64,000 nucleotides of DNA, from NCBI RefSeq assembly GCF_052857255.1, contig NC_135505.1, positions 49,289,507 to 49,353,506 of the forward strand, given 5' to 3'. This document shows positions 1 through 10,018 of this stretch, piece by piece (the stretch's first letter is position 1; each line of letters opens with the position of its first letter). Below the pieces are notes generated by a model. It worked only from the letters and a program-made list of their open reading frames with translations. It was not told the DNA's origin and ran no database searches. Origin of the DNA: Amblyomma americanum (lineage: Eukaryota > Arthropoda > Arachnida > Ixodida > Ixodidae). The translations under genes were made by a program, and so were the position numbers.

Positions 1-294
1 CTTCGCATCCAAGCCCGCCATAAAGTCGATGCTCGCCGATACATACAAGGCCACCGTGATGTTCAGTTCAGTCCTGATGATCGAGTGTGGGTGTGGACTC
101 CAATTCGATGCCCTGATCTTAGCGAGAAGCTGCTGAAACGATACTTTGGCCCGAACGAGGTGATTCACCGTATCGGCGAGTTAAACTACGAAGTGCTGCC
201 GATCGTAACGTGGGCGTCTCGCCGCTCGCCATCCTCCGAACTTCACGTAGCTCGCCTGAAAGCGCACTGTGACCGCTCGGAGCACGTAGACTAA
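1..294 (+). CDS. Ty3/gypsy-type Pol C-terminus (integrase tail), 5' cut by window edge
   Basis: The frame is open from base 1 to the TAA at 292-294. The peptide contains DDRVWVWTPIR and then KRYFGPNEVIHRI, followed by LNYEV and a closing HVARLKAH. This is the order at the end of Ty3/gypsy integrases: a tail and a GPY/F-like module that binds DNA. The protein would join retrotransposon cDNA to the genome in the nucleus. Only about 97 residues are present, so the catalytic core (HHCC and DDE) lies outside the window. The stop is 83 bases before a candidate LTR that starts TGTCA, as expected for a 3' end of such an element. The assignment to Ty3/gypsy is from motif recognition; a related LTR lineage is possible. 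Confidence 0.8.
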   Translation, partial: LRIQARHKVDARRYIQGHRDVQFSPDDRVWVWTPIRCPDLSEKLLKRYFGPNEVIHRIGELNYEVLPIVTWASRRSPSSELHVARLKAHCDRSEHVD

Positions 295-377
295 CCCTTC
301 ACGCTCTACACATGTTTTTGAGCCTTAATGTTGCCTCTCTGCGCATCGGGACGATGCGCCTCTCGGGAGGAGAGCAG

Positions 378-587
378 TGTCATGTGTGTTTAGTTCTCCC
401 TAGATTTTGCGCTTACTCAACGGCATCCTCAACCACCGGGGTGCCGATCTACGGAAAAGAGGAAGAAGCTCAGAGGGAATCACTCGTGAGCCCGGCCGCG
501 ACCGTTCTGCTGGTCTCTATCGCCTGCTGCTATTATCCTCGCCCTCCAGTGTCCTTTCGACACGCGTCGCCTGAACGACCCGTGACA
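378..587 (+). mobile_element. Candidate short 3' LTR of the Ty3/gypsy-type element
   Basis: A purine-rich stretch (gggaggagagcag) immediately precedes TGTCATG at 378, which fits a polypurine tract followed by an LTR. The candidate ends at TGACA (583-587), so the termini form the inverted pair TGTCA/TGACA. The length is 210 bp, short for an LTR but within the range of the superfamily. The 5' LTR is outside the window, so neither identity between LTRs nor a target duplication can be checked. The 3' boundary is the weaker one. Confidence 0.45.
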
Positions 588-599
588 ATATTATATGCG

Positions 600-1230
600 T
601 CTATCGTTTCATGGCTTGCTTTTAATTTGCTTCGGCCCTGAATCCTCACTCCCGAATACATCCGTGTACAATCTTACAAGTAGCGCATTGCTCGACAAGT
701 TTAGCAGCTACCATATTCCTAAGGTCCCTTGCATGCTCCCTGAGCCGGTCGTTGGCGCAACGCACTGTTTGCCCGATGTACGACCTGCCATACGTCTAGG
801 GGATTTCGTACACAACGCCTGTGGCGTATTCCGCAAAGCGATTCCCGTGCCTGCTTTTATACCCACGTTTTTTGTTTTCATCTGTGATGCGTCGGGCAAA
901 CTGGCCAAGCTTCCAAGGGGCTGAAAAGACCAACCCCACGCTGTGCCGGTAGGACATCACTTCAGGCCTTACTTTAGCCTGCGGAGGGGTTATTGCCTAC
1001 TTGCCGGTACCGGGCTTCAACTTCTTCAAGTGCGCTTCTGCAACAGCGACAGCAACTGACCCACGGAAACCGGCGGCCTCAAGCCTAGCCAATTCATTCC
1101 CGAAACTATCTTGCATATCATGTACACATGGTTGTCGGAGTGCAGACTCTAAGCACAGTTTAGTGATCCCGCTATTCACAATTTTCGAACTGGATGAATT
1201 AAAAATTCAGGGGGCACTTTGTTGAACTAA
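600..1230 (-). pseudogene. Penelope-like element fragment: linker plus GIY-YIG endonuclease
   Basis: On the minus strand the pieces read in order: SFGNELARLEAAGF (linker after the RT), EVMSYRHSVGLVFSAPWKL, then GVVYEIP and, after a frameshift, YGRSYIGQTVRC followed by NDRLREH. VVYEIP, SYIGQT and the Arg of NDRLREH are hallmarks of the GIY-YIG nuclease of Penelope-like elements. A short Cys-rich piece (CATCKIVHGC) follows, where the family has its zinc motif. There are stops and at least one frameshift, so it is dead. It sits head-on to the LTR at 378-587. Confidence 0.8.
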
Positions 1231-1439
1231 ACTGGAGTCAGGCGAAAGCCTTTAGCGCGGTGTTGCTGCTTGTGTCTCTGATGTGTGGTTTAGATGCTAA
1301 TTAAATACACTATTGTTTGTGAATTTTAAATGCTGGAGACACTGGAAGTCATTTGGGAGGCAACTATCTGACTCGACGCCTTTCTGCAAACACTATCCAG
1401 CGTCCTAGACAAGAAGAACTACATATGCATTGGCAGGCA
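1231..1439. other. No gene seen; left flank of LINE insertion
   Basis: Anonymous sequence between the PLE fragment and the LINE target site. The last bases (ggcaggca at 1432-1439) would be the 5' end of the tRNA-like target described below. Confidence 0.5.
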
Positions 1440-1457
1440 GTAGCGTAGTTGTTAGCA
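1440..1457. repeat. Left target-site duplication of the 1.46-5.58 kb LINE
   Basis: The 18-mer gtagcgtagttgttagca occurs here and again at 5581-5598, directly flanking the LINE after its A-rich tail. It resembles a tRNA box A (TAGCNNAGTNGTTAGC). Confidence 0.85.
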
Positions 1458-1495
1458 TTCTACTTCCGGCCACCGAGCGTGACGGACGCAGGATC

Positions 1496-2740
1496 ATGAG
1501 CTCCCACGGAGCGGCGATAGCGGCCGTTGCCGGCCGCGGAAACAGGTTTGCCAGCGACGCTGATAAGGATTACGAGATCGTCCTGCCTACCCTGCCTACC
1601 GGACGTGTGGTTTTAAACACGGTTTTTCTGCACGGGGACGTGCGTGCGAGACCCTACAGGGTCGAAGACTTCAGGGACGCCCTCGCCAACGCTGGTGCGC
1701 TCCCCGACGTCGTGGCGTTGGGGGCGTACCAGATAAACCCCGTGTGGGCGGTGACCTTCAGCACCGCTGACGCCGCAAAGAAACTGGCCGCCACGAAGGA
1801 GCTGGAAGTCAAGGGACGCCGCTGCATTGTTTTCGATCCAGAAGACCACCAGGTAAAGCTGCGCCTCCACTGGATGCTTCACGGCGTCGCCGACGAGGAC
1901 ATCCGTACGGCATTCGCGGCGTTCGGCAACGTGACCGAGGTCACCCGGGAGCGTTGGCGCGTCGCCGGCATGAAGGAGAAGGGGTCCACCACGAGGACCG
2001 TGCTTCTGAAACTGAAGCCTGGTGTGAAGGTGGACGACCTGCCCCACCAGGTACGAGTCGCTGGCGAGTTGGCTCTCGTGGTGGTTCCCGGGCGGCCGAT
2101 GCAGTGCCTTCGTTGCGGCGGCACGGGGCACGTTCGCCGCGATTGCAAGGTGCCCAGGTGTTCGAAATGCCGGCGCTATGGACACTCGGAGGCTGACTGC
2201 GTTCGTACCTACGCGTCGGCCGCCGGGCATGTAGCAGCGAGCGTCTCCGCAGAACTGATGGACGTCGTCGAAGCAGAGGAGGCAGCGAGCGGTGCCGACG
2301 ACACGGGCAAAGCGGAGGGGGTGGCGGTGCAGCCAGCTGTTGCGAGTAGCAACACCGACACGGCTGTGGCTCAGGAGAGCGGGTCGCCAGCTACTGACCC
2401 ATCTTCGACGCCTGTGGAAACGCCCAAAGATGGAGCGAGCTCGTCCGTGCACGTGGAACGGAAGGCCGCCAGCGAGAGCCACGACGAAAAGGACGACTCC
2501 CGCATGAACGTCGGCGTGACTACACCTGCGAAGCGGCCACACGCCGAGACCAAGGCCGACGGGGAGAAGGCCGCGGAGCCCAGCGTCGGGGAACCGCCGG
2601 CAAAGACGCCCCAAGCACGACGGGCCGGTCTGAGACCGCGCCCAAAAGTTCCGGCTGAGAAGCGTGGCGGCGACAAGGCGCCTCCTGACCAGGAGCAAGT
2701 GCTCGCGCCGGATTACACCGGCGGCGACGGCATCGTCTAG
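1496..2740 (+). CDS. LINE ORF1, gag-like protein with two CCHC zinc knuckles
   Basis: This 414-residue frame is intact. The ATG at 1496 is chosen over an upstream in-frame ATG at 1430 because 1430 lies outside the element, before the target duplication. Residues about 20-200 form a compact region without recognised catalytic motifs, resembling the RRM-like part of Tx1-type ORF1. Two knuckles follow: C204-C207-H212-C217 (CLRCGGTGHVRRDC) and C222-C225-H230-C235 (CSKCRRYGHSEADC), both C-X2-C-X4-H-X4-C. The last 180 residues are low-complexity, rich in Ala, Glu, Lys and Pro, and probably disordered. The protein would package LINE RNA. The G+C content is well above that of its surroundings. Function is inferred from family; the particular activity of this copy is unknown. 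Confidence 0.85.
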   Translation: MSSHGAAIAAVAGRGNRFASDADKDYEIVLPTLPTGRVVLNTVFLHGDVRARPYRVEDFRDALANAGALPDVVALGAYQINPVWAVTFSTADAAKKLAATKELEVKGRRCIVFDPEDHQVKLRLHWMLHGVADEDIRTAFAAFGNVTEVTRERWRVAGMKEKGSTTRTVLLKLKPGVKVDDLPHQVRVAGELALVVVPGRPMQCLRCGGTGHVRRDCKVPRCSKCRRYGHSEADCVRTYASAAGHVAASVSAELMDVVEAEEAASGADDTGKAEGVAVQPAVASSNTDTAVAQESGSPATDPSSTPVETPKDGASSSVHVERKAASESHDEKDDSRMNVGVTTPAKRPHAETKADGEKAAEPSVGEPPAKTPQARRAGLRPRPKVPAEKRGGDKAPPDQEQVLAPDYTGGDGIV

Positions 2741-2799
2741 CGACATGCTAGGCGCGGGAGGTAAGCACCGTGCTTTCGGTCTCTTCTTCCTAAGTTAAA

Positions 2800-5459
2800 A
2801 TGGCTTCTGCAACTCCGTTTAAAGTCGCCACCCTAAACGTCAGAGGCCTGGCAGGTAAAAGAAAACAAAGCCAGCTGTACCGACTTATAACGGAGCAAGA
2901 TATTGATATACTGGCAGTGCAGGAGACTAAAGTCGATGGCGAGGAAGAGACCGGGAGCATGGTGCGACGTTTCACGTCTAGGTATTTTGCCGTCGTTAGC
3001 CATGCTGTAGGCACATCGGCTGGCTGTATTCGTATTGTTAAGAAGTTGCCGGGAATAGATGTACACGGTCATCATTCGTGCTTGTCGGGTCGACACGTGT
3101 CCATCGATTTTTCGCTCAGTAACATAGACTGGCGCATTGTTTGCCTCTACGCTCCTAATGTGGTTAATGACCGAGCCGCGTTTTTTGAAAGCGTCGAAGA
3201 ACGGCTTCGCACTGACAGACAGCTGATTGTTATGGGCGATTACAACTGTGTCCTTAGTGCGCGCGACAAGACAAGCCTCCGAGGTTTCCGAGACAAAAGC
3301 ACCGAAGTGTTGTTACGAATGATTGTGAACTGCAACCTCGAGGATGTAGCAGAGTGTCTTGAAGGAACGCGTGCTGTAAGGTACACACGATTCGAGGGCA
3401 CAAGTCACGCACGGCTAGACCGCATTTATGCATCCGCGGAAACTGTACCTAAATGCAATAGTTATGTAGTTATGCCGGTATCATTTTCTGACCACTGTTT
3501 GGTTCAATGCTGCATAGGATTCATTAAGAAGGGGAATGGTTTTTCATGGGAAATGTGGAAGTTGAATGACAAGCTACTTCAGGACGAATTTTATAACCGA
3601 GCTGTAAGGGAAGAGGTAGCAAAAATAGCTGATTCCCAAAACAGACGACACAGACAGATTACGACTGGTGACAGCATACCGACCGATAGCACTCACTAAT
3701 GTTGAGTACAAAATATTTATGAAGATTTTGGCGCGAAGGCTGCAGACCGTGATTCATCACTTAGTTGGTCCGCATCAGACCTGCGGGATTAAAGGGCGGT
3801 CTATTTTTACAAATATTCACGTTGCGCGCAGTGTCTTAGAAACCTGTGATGACACAAATGGTCAGGTGGCTATTCTTCAGATCGATTTAGAAAAGGCTTT
3901 TGACTGCGTTGCCCATGAACTTTTGTTTGCAGTATTAAGCCATGTTAACGTTGGTTCTGTTATTCGCGAGGGTGTGGCCCTGGCGTACCGGAACTGCACG
4001 ACGAAATTGATCGTTAACAAGAGTCTGGGGGCCCCCATTAGCGTGCAGCGTTCGGTGCGCCAGGGCTGTCCCCTCAGCCCCCTTTTATTTTGTATTTATG
4101 TGGAGACCCTTTGTTTGAAGCTACTGAAAAACAGAAGTATTACCGGATTCAGTTTACAAGCAGCCGAAGTAAAGGTTCTGGCGTACGCTGATGACATTGC
4201 TGTGTTTGCCGTTGACGAGGGAGGCATAAGCGAGGCCGTTCACTGTGTACGAGATTTCAGCCAAGCTACTGGAAGCGGGGTTAACTGGTCGAAGTGCCTC
4301 GGACTTTGGCACGGAAGGTGGGCATCTACGCCGGAGCGGTTTGCCAGCGTGCCTTGGACGACGACGCCAGATAAATACTTGGGCGTTCCACTCGCTGCTT
4401 ACCGTGACAGTGAACAGTATTGGACAGGACAGATTAAAGAGATACGGGAAAGAGCTGATAAGTGGAAAGGAACGACCTTGTCCATTTTCGCCAGAGCCAC
4501 TGTTTGCAACTTGTTCTTTATCAGCAGGCTCTGGTACGTCATGCAGGTGTTGCACTGTTCACGGTTAAGTATTCAAAAGCTACACCGAATTTTCGCCATC
4601 TTTGTCTGGTCGTCTGTTCCGACGGGTTCAAGACGGCGGGCTGGGACTGGGCCATTTGTTTTTCAGACAGCTGGTCAATCGTTTTTTGTTTCTTCGGGAC
4701 ACAAGAGACCCGTTTTTGCGTACCGTATGCCAAGTTAGGCTGCGGCATCTGCTTCCAGAGTACATAGTCGGAACTGCTGACGTTTACAGTAGGGTCACCG
4801 GTTTTTACCGGGAAATCGTAGCCAGTGTAAGGTTTCTTTCCGCGCGGTTTTCAAATGACTTTCTGTCGACTGTGAAACGAAAGAAACTGTACCGTGCTTT
4901 GTGCGATGTAGTTTTCCCGGTGCCCTTGTACAGGGCCTTGTACAGTGGAGGCCAAGGCAAAGATGTTTTAAAGAGAGTTAAAAACATGCAGGTGCCATCA
5001 GGAACCAAAACCTTCTTTTTTAAGCTGCACACCGGAACCTTACCGGTTAAAAAATTTTTAGAGGGAAAGGAATTATTTTTACCCTGGGGTTCTCACTGTT
5101 TAATTTGCAGAAAGCCTGAAACAATAGACCATGTATTTTTACACTGTTGGGAAGGGGTTTATTTTTGGGATGTATTACAGCGAACCTTAAAGAAAGAATT
5201 TCCACTAGACCCGTATGGCATCCGTTACTTATGTGTTGAAAATGAGGATGGGGTGCCTTATGATTTAATAATGCTGACAGGCCTCCACTGTATATGGCGC
5301 TCGAGAATGGCAGGCTTTCACTGTGACAGAGACGCAAGACCTGCCCGAATCTACTTTCGAGAAAGTATGGACATGTTTCTGGCCATTCAGAAGGCCGCAG
5401 CGGAGCCTCCGGAGTGGCTCTCAAGACTAGAGCCACTCTGTACACTGCGTGAATTTTAA
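2800..5459 (+). pseudogene. LINE ORF2: APE endonuclease, reverse transcriptase, C-terminal zinc motif; broken
   Basis: The endonuclease starts at ATG 2800 (KVATLNVRG) and keeps the family landmarks VQETKVD, VMGDYN, RLDRIYA and FSDHCLV. The frame then ends at 3699. RT begins in another frame with TAYRPIALTNVEYKI near 3668 and keeps LEKAFD, SVRQGCPLSPLL and YADD (about 4183-4194). The usual 200-250 residue linker between the two domains is absent, so a deletion at about 3640-3665 also shifted the frame. A second frame change near 4605-4630 splits FAIFVWSS from DGGLGLGHLFF. The C-terminus has CLICRKPETIDHVFLHC, a C-X2-C-X7-H-X4-C zinc motif typical of these proteins, and ends at 5459. An intact product would nick the target DNA and copy the LINE RNA into it. 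Confidence 0.88.
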
Positions 5460-5580
5460 GTTGACGAAGCCAGACTCATGCTGGCTGACTTCGAGTCGGG
5501 TGTACATAGCGTTTGTCGTTTGTTGATTGTTTGTTATGTGCAATTTTCTGTGTCAAAGCCAGGCAATAAAGAAAAAAAAA
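5460..5580 (+). other. LINE 3' UTR and A-rich tail
   Basis: About 110 bases of untranslated sequence follow the ORF2 stop, ending in caataaag and a short A run (5572-5580) before the right target duplication. Confidence 0.7.
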
Positions 5581-5645
5581 GTAGCGTAGTTGTTAGCACG
5601 CTCAGCTGCGGAACGGAAGGATGGTGGTTCGAATCTCATTGTGCA
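5581..5645 (+). repeat. tRNA-like sequence split by the LINE (right part, with second target duplication)
   Basis: The 18-bp target duplication (5581-5598) is followed by cacgctc and, 28 bases on, by a good box B, ggttcgaatc (5626-5635). Box A is tagcgtagttgttagc. Joining 1432-1439 to this stretch gives a roughly tRNA-sized sequence of about 73 nt. Acceptor pairing is poor, so I read it as a tRNA pseudogene or the head of a tRNA-derived SINE, not a working tRNA. Confidence 0.6.
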
Positions 5646-5689
5646 CAAATATTATTTTTCTTATTGAGTTGAAGAGTGTCACGGACGGA

Positions 5690-6830
5690 CGGACACCAAG
5701 AGTATGAGCCATTGAAGACTTTCGCCTTAATAAAGCAACAGCTCTCTTTGTGCTCTGGGCGAGTAGGGCCAGCAAAACGTGCTCATTCGTGAACCTAATT
5801 CGTGAACCCAAAAACTGCAGGCTGTCTGCAACCGGGAGCTCGTACGTGAAAGTGAGCCCCCTGCCATGCCTTTCGAAGTCATTCAGTACACTCATAAGTG
5901 CATCCTAACTGGCAATTACTCATTTTTTTTGTTTAAAACAAACAGTCATCTACGCAACGAAACACTTTTCGAACAGTCAATCTTAGATTTCTTAAAATGG
6001 CCGCGCAAATGGTGATCAATGCACGCTAAAAAGATATTACATAAAACCGAGGCAACACTTGACCCAATGCAAATCCCCTTCTTTCAGAAGTAAAACTCAT
6101 TGTCAAAGGCGATAAACTGACTATACAAAAAAATTCTAAAAGCGCTAAAATTTTTCTACACTTTTCCCTGAAGAATTTCGAAACGGACAGGGTCCGTTAT
6201 CGCCAATACATTTCTTGACAGCATCAAACAGTTCTTGATGCGGAACAGAATGCAAAAGGTAGTTAATGTCAGCCGAAAATGCATATGTTATATCTTGATT
6301 GTCCTTTATCAACTGGTCTATATCCGTAATACTCCTCGCTATAAAAGCATTATTCTTGAGGTCATTCAACACTCTTTGAAGGAATCTGCTGACATTATTC
6401 TGCCATGTTCCCCTTTCACTTACAATTGTACGAAGCGGTGCATAAGGTTTATGCGTCTTCACACTTAAAAACACCTGCAACCTACCACTTTCACTATATG
6501 TGGTTGCTTTAGCAAGCGACAATAGCTCTAAACGCTTACAAAAATTTGCGAATTTGCCTTTAATCTGGGTGTCACGTTTTTTCACTGCTACGAATTTTTT
6601 TTTTTTACAGCTTGCAAAGCTTTTCCTTTAAACACGCCTCTACGGATGGCAACAAAACCAGTGATTTTATCTGCCTGGAAAAGACAAAGCTCATTATCAT
6701 AGCCCGAGTTCCTTTGAGAAGCGAAGTCCTAAAAATACAAATCTCTAAATAATGTATAATCTAATTCCTTCTTGATTCTGTTTTGGCTTTGAACGAAGGC
6801 TATAAACGACAGCTGTGACGCGTAGTCGGT
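5690..6830 (-). pseudogene. Penelope-like element fragment: reverse transcriptase
   Basis: Reading the minus strand from 6585, the peptide contains LQVFLSVKTHKPYAPLRTI, VSERGTWQNNVSRFLQRVL and then AFSADINYLLHSVPHQEL, the fingers and first Asp region of Penelope-type RT. Further down, in degraded frames, come GICIGSSVASVLCNIFLA and finally FERHGRGLTFTYELP and SLQFLGSRIRF, the post-catalytic part. Stops and shifts interrupt the stretch from about 6150 to 5900. The endonuclease half is absent. The fragment ends next to the tRNA-like target of the LINE, so it predates or abuts that insertion. Confidence 0.8.
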
Positions 6831-7295
6831 CTTTAGACCACGTGAGGTAAGAAAAAAAACGGCAATATAACTTCTGATACGTCGCTTGTTGTTCTGCCCG
6901 GTTTTGAAGCAGGCTAGGTCAAGTGTTGCAGTGAATTAAAACTACTGATCACTGCATATAACGCAGACCTTTTTGTGCCTCACGCGACCTTAAGTTCCGC
7001 TGCACGTCATAGCCTTTGTTTGGTTGATGAAAGGGAAAGAGCACGAGCAAACAAATTCAATTGTAAATTATATAGCGGTCGTAGGCGAATACCACATGGT
7101 GACCCATGTATTCTTAAGTCCAACGCATCATGTTTGTCTCATATAGACCGCGGCAAGCTCCCTAACCAGCGGCAACACTTCCGCCTATACCACCACCTGC
7201 GAATTAGCCTAACTGCCAGAGGCAGGCGGTCATGCCCAGGGTGCTCGCAAGGATACGCTCTCCAACTACCACGAAATAATAAAAGCCTACCAGTG

Positions 7296-7312
7296 CCCCC
7301 CCCCCCCCCCCC
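7296..7312. repeat. Poly-C tract
   Basis: A run of 17 C, followed by tccc; simple sequence. Confidence 0.9.
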
Positions 7313-7329
7313 TCCCTTCAGGTACCCGG

Positions 7330-7683
7330 GGCTGTACACAAGACGCTAAGGCCCAGGCCCTGTCGCCGCCTGCAGACCAGCACATACCCACACCCTTTTG
7401 TACGCCGACATCTAACCGGGCCGCTACTTGAATGTGTGTAAGCTCTGCAACAAACCCGTAGTCCTAACCCACATTCAATGGGCTTGCTCGCAAAATATCA
7501 ACCCCACGCTGTAATATCCACGCCATGGAGCAGTGGAAGTCACTGATGCCCAGCTCTAGCCCAGCCGTTCAAGCGGCGAGTGGCCTTGGCTGCGGAGGCC
7601 ATCGGAGCTCAAGGGCTCCCGGCCGTCTGATTCCCCAGCCTTCATACTTCCATTGCTAATAATAAAGTTTTCATCAATCAGGC
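7330..7683 (+). mobile_element. I-like LINE 3' end, degraded
   Basis: In shifting plus-strand frames the sequence reads RRLQTSTYPHPF, then VCKLCNKPVVLTHIQWAC (C-X2-C-X7-H-X4-C zinc motif), then after a break RRVALAAEAIGAQGLPAV and a stop. This is the end of ORF2 in I-clade LINEs of the kind common in ticks. It is followed by aataaagttttcatcaatca, a typical LINE 3' terminus. Frameshifts show it is old. Confidence 0.65.
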
Positions 7684-7879
7684 TATGAATAAGTTGAAGG
7701 AAGAATATGCGCAACTAAAATTAGGCACATTTAGTCGTTTAATATCGAGTCAAACTAATTTGCCTACTTTTCAACACGTGGCTTCATAAACACTGTTAAT
7801 AAAGCAGTTAACTTTGAAAAATATACGACTTCAGCGTTTTCCAGGAGGTAAATTCTATACGCACATTTTAGCGGCTTTG

Positions 7880-8056
7880 GAAGAAAATCAATTTATTTGA
7901 TTGTATTTGCTGTAACCTACTGATTTGCGTGAGCCATATTCTTGTTCACATTTTTGTGTTACTTGTGACTGCTGTTCCTTTGTTATTTTGTCTATTGTAC
8001 CCCACTCCCCTCTGTAATTCCCTCGGGCCCTGAGGGTACTGAAATAAATAAATTAA

Positions 8057-8087
<31 letters not shown>

Positions 8088-8092
8088 ATGAA

Positions 8093-8127
<35 letters not shown>

Positions 8128-8130
8128 ATG
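7880..8130 (+). mobile_element. CR1-like LINE 3' terminus with (AAAT)n array
   Basis: The sequence ccctcgggccctgaggg (8020-8036) can form a small hairpin and is followed by tactgaaataaataaa and then about 90 bases of near-perfect AAAT repeats. The same arrangement ends other CR1-like LINEs in this window (43.3, 49.7 and 57.2 kb). No coding part was recognised upstream, so this is either 3' UTR only or a very degraded element. Confidence 0.55.
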
Positions 8131-8232
8131 GAATACAAAAAGTGTCACATGACAGCGCCGCTTTTCAGCGCTGCTGGCGCCCTGAAAGTCGCGATACGAA
8201 ATCTCGATTAAGGCTCTTCACCAGTGAAAGCA

Positions 8233-8500
8233 CGAACTATACTGTGCGGGACGCCGCGGTGGCTGAGTGGTTAGGCGCTCGGCTGCTGGCCCGAAAGACG
8301 CGGATTCAATCCCGGCTGCGGCAGTCGAATTTCGATGGAGGCGAATTTCTAGAGGCCCGTGTGCTGTGCGATGTCAGTGAACGTTAGACAACCCCAGGTG
8401 GTCGAAATTTCCGGAGCCCTTCACTACGGCGTCCCTCATAGCCTGAGTCGCTTTGAGACGTTAAACCCTCATAACCAAACCAAACCGAACTACACTGTGC
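8233..8500 (+). mobile_element. tRNA-derived SINE (Ruka-like) with 15-bp target duplications
   Basis: The element covers 8248-8485. It has box A (tggctgagtggttaggcgc), box B (gattcaatcccgg) and the shared body ccccaggtggtcgaaattt and ggcgtccctcatagcctgag. The flanks are cgaactatactgtgc (8233-8247) and cgaactacactgtgc (8486-8500), with one mismatch, which fixes the ends. Such elements are transcribed by RNA polymerase III from the internal boxes and moved by a LINE. Confidence 0.88.
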
Positions 8501-9756
8501 ATGACTAAGTACATCGAGGGCTGCTGGGTTGCTTTAACAGCGGTGCTCTAATGGGCTTGCAGCTGTCGCACCAGCGCCACGTGACATGTGAAAACGCGCT
8601 AGACCAGCACGCAGTGCCAGCTAGTTTCCTTCTTTCTCTGTGATCAAGCGTTCTGTTCGGGCCCATGACTGATTTCTAATGTCCACGTACGAAAAGGGAA
8701 GTACTTCGCTACTTCGCCACCCACTCACTGGCCGCCACAGGTGAGAACGCATGTTTCGGTGCCTGGTTTGCGTCTATATTCGAGAAGCAGCCGTGCAAAG
8801 GCGGCAGCGAGCGGCTGCCCAGGGCATTCAACTGAATCGTTTATCTCAGCAGCTCGATCCTTTTCTGGCTTTGGCGCTTGCGGGGGCCGCCAGCACCTGC
8901 TGACACGTCGCACATAAGCATCGTGCGTCGGCGACTTTCAACTCGGGAAGTTGCGGACTTCAACGGTGGTAAGAGTACATTTGCGTTCGTCGTCACGAAA
9001 AAATGTTTTCAACAACCAAGGTTTTGACGACGATATATTTTTTTTATTTTTATGTGCTAAATACTTAAAGCACACTCATTTGTTCCTCGACCTTCCGTTC
9101 AATTCTGTTATCTGGCAAACTTCACCTGTAACGTAGCGTCTCTGACGTTTCTAGAAATAGCCCCCTTCATTTGTAGCCTGTTGAGAAAGAAATGGGCAAC
9201 TGAAAACATTTTGCGACACCTCTGTTTCCTTTCACCAGTCGACCATTGGGACAGAGCTGGTTGAAAGTAACGACGCAGTCTCTGCGTGTCGTAGAATGAA
9301 AAACAAAACAGGGTGTCGGTGAAACCGCGGTGGGAAGAAAGAACTGAACAAGAGAAAAACATACAACGTCACACCAGTGCGGCATCGTCGCAAACCTTTG
9401 TCGCAGCCCAAAAAAAGCCGTGGATGAAGACCTGTGTACACGCTCACAATCAGAACATTTAAGATTTCTGGAGAGAGCTTTCTCTTCATCGCACACTTAG
9501 TGGAAATTGAAAAAAACAAACAAAAAAACTAGCGAATAAATTACCCGGTGCCAAGGAAAAGCGCTGAGGTTTGAACTGACGGATGTATTCCTGCGCTACA
9601 CCATGCCGGCGCATTAGCGCAACCTCATGTCCCGGTAGCGAAATTTGACCCTTCCTGATACGGAATGGGAATCATGGTATCCAATGATGACAGAAGGAAA
9701 TTTTCTCAGGCTGGGAAAGATAGGGCCATTGAGATTGTGTCAGCTGTGGTAAGGAG
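8501..9756. other. No gene recognised
   Basis: No element or protein was recognised. A weak tRNA-like signature on the minus strand (box B-like agttcaaacct near 9565-9577, box A-like tggtgtagcgcagg near 9590-9605) may be an old SINE head. Confidence 0.4.
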
Positions 9757-10018
9757 ACATAAAGAAAGGCAGCCGCCGCGGTGGCTGAGTGGTTACGGCG
9801 CTCGGCTGCTGGCCCGAAAGACGCTCTTTCGATCCCGGCCGCGGCGGTCGAACTTCGATGGACGTGAAATTCTAGAGGCCCGTGTACTGCGCGATGTCAG
9901 TGCACGCTAAGGAACCCCAGGTAGTCGATAATTCCGGAGCCATTCACTACGCCGTCCCTCATATCCTGAGTAGCGTTGGGACGTCAAACCCCAGTAAACC
10001 GTAAACATAAAGAAAGGC
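9757..10018 (+). mobile_element. tRNA-derived SINE (Ruka-like) with 14-bp target duplications
   Basis: The element covers 9771-10004. Box A is tggctgagtggttacgg, box B is cgatcccggcc, and the body carries accccaggtagtcga and ccgtccctcatatcctgag. The exact 14-mer acataaagaaaggc flanks it (9757-9770 and 10005-10018). It is the same subfamily as the copy at 8.2 kb. Confidence 0.9.

Larger units (their letters stand above)
1458..5580 (+). mobile_element. Nearly full-length LINE, Tx1-like, two ORFs, inactive
   Basis: The element lies between two copies of an 18-bp target duplication and ends in aataaag plus nine A. It has a 38-base leader, a CCHC-type ORF1, a 59-base gap and then an APE-endonuclease/RT ORF2. 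ORF1 with a conserved N-terminal domain and two zinc knuckles, and ORF2 of the style SVRQGCPLSPLL / VLAYADDIAVF / GLGLGHLF, look to me like the Tx1 group of L1-type elements, several of which are target-specific. ORF2 has a deletion between endonuclease and RT and a later frameshift, so this copy cannot move by itself. Length is about 4.1 kb; restoring the deleted linker would give roughly 4.8 kb, which is my estimate. Confidence 0.85.

Noticed and set aside
1613..2746. 377-codon frame on the minus strand opposite LINE ORF1
   Set aside because: It overlaps the zinc-knuckle ORF1 exactly and results from the high G+C, codon-biased plus strand. It has no domain of its own.
5581..5645. Functional tRNA gene
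   Set aside because: Boxes A and B are good, but the acceptor and anticodon stems do not pair well and the gene is split by a LINE.
8248..8320. tRNA gene at SINE heads (also 9.77, 30.99 and 52.50 kb)
   Set aside because: The same head recurs with a conserved non-tRNA body and target duplications, so these are SINEs.
9560..9620. Minus-strand tRNA or SINE head
   Set aside because: Box B is imperfect (agttcaaacct) and no SINE body follows.
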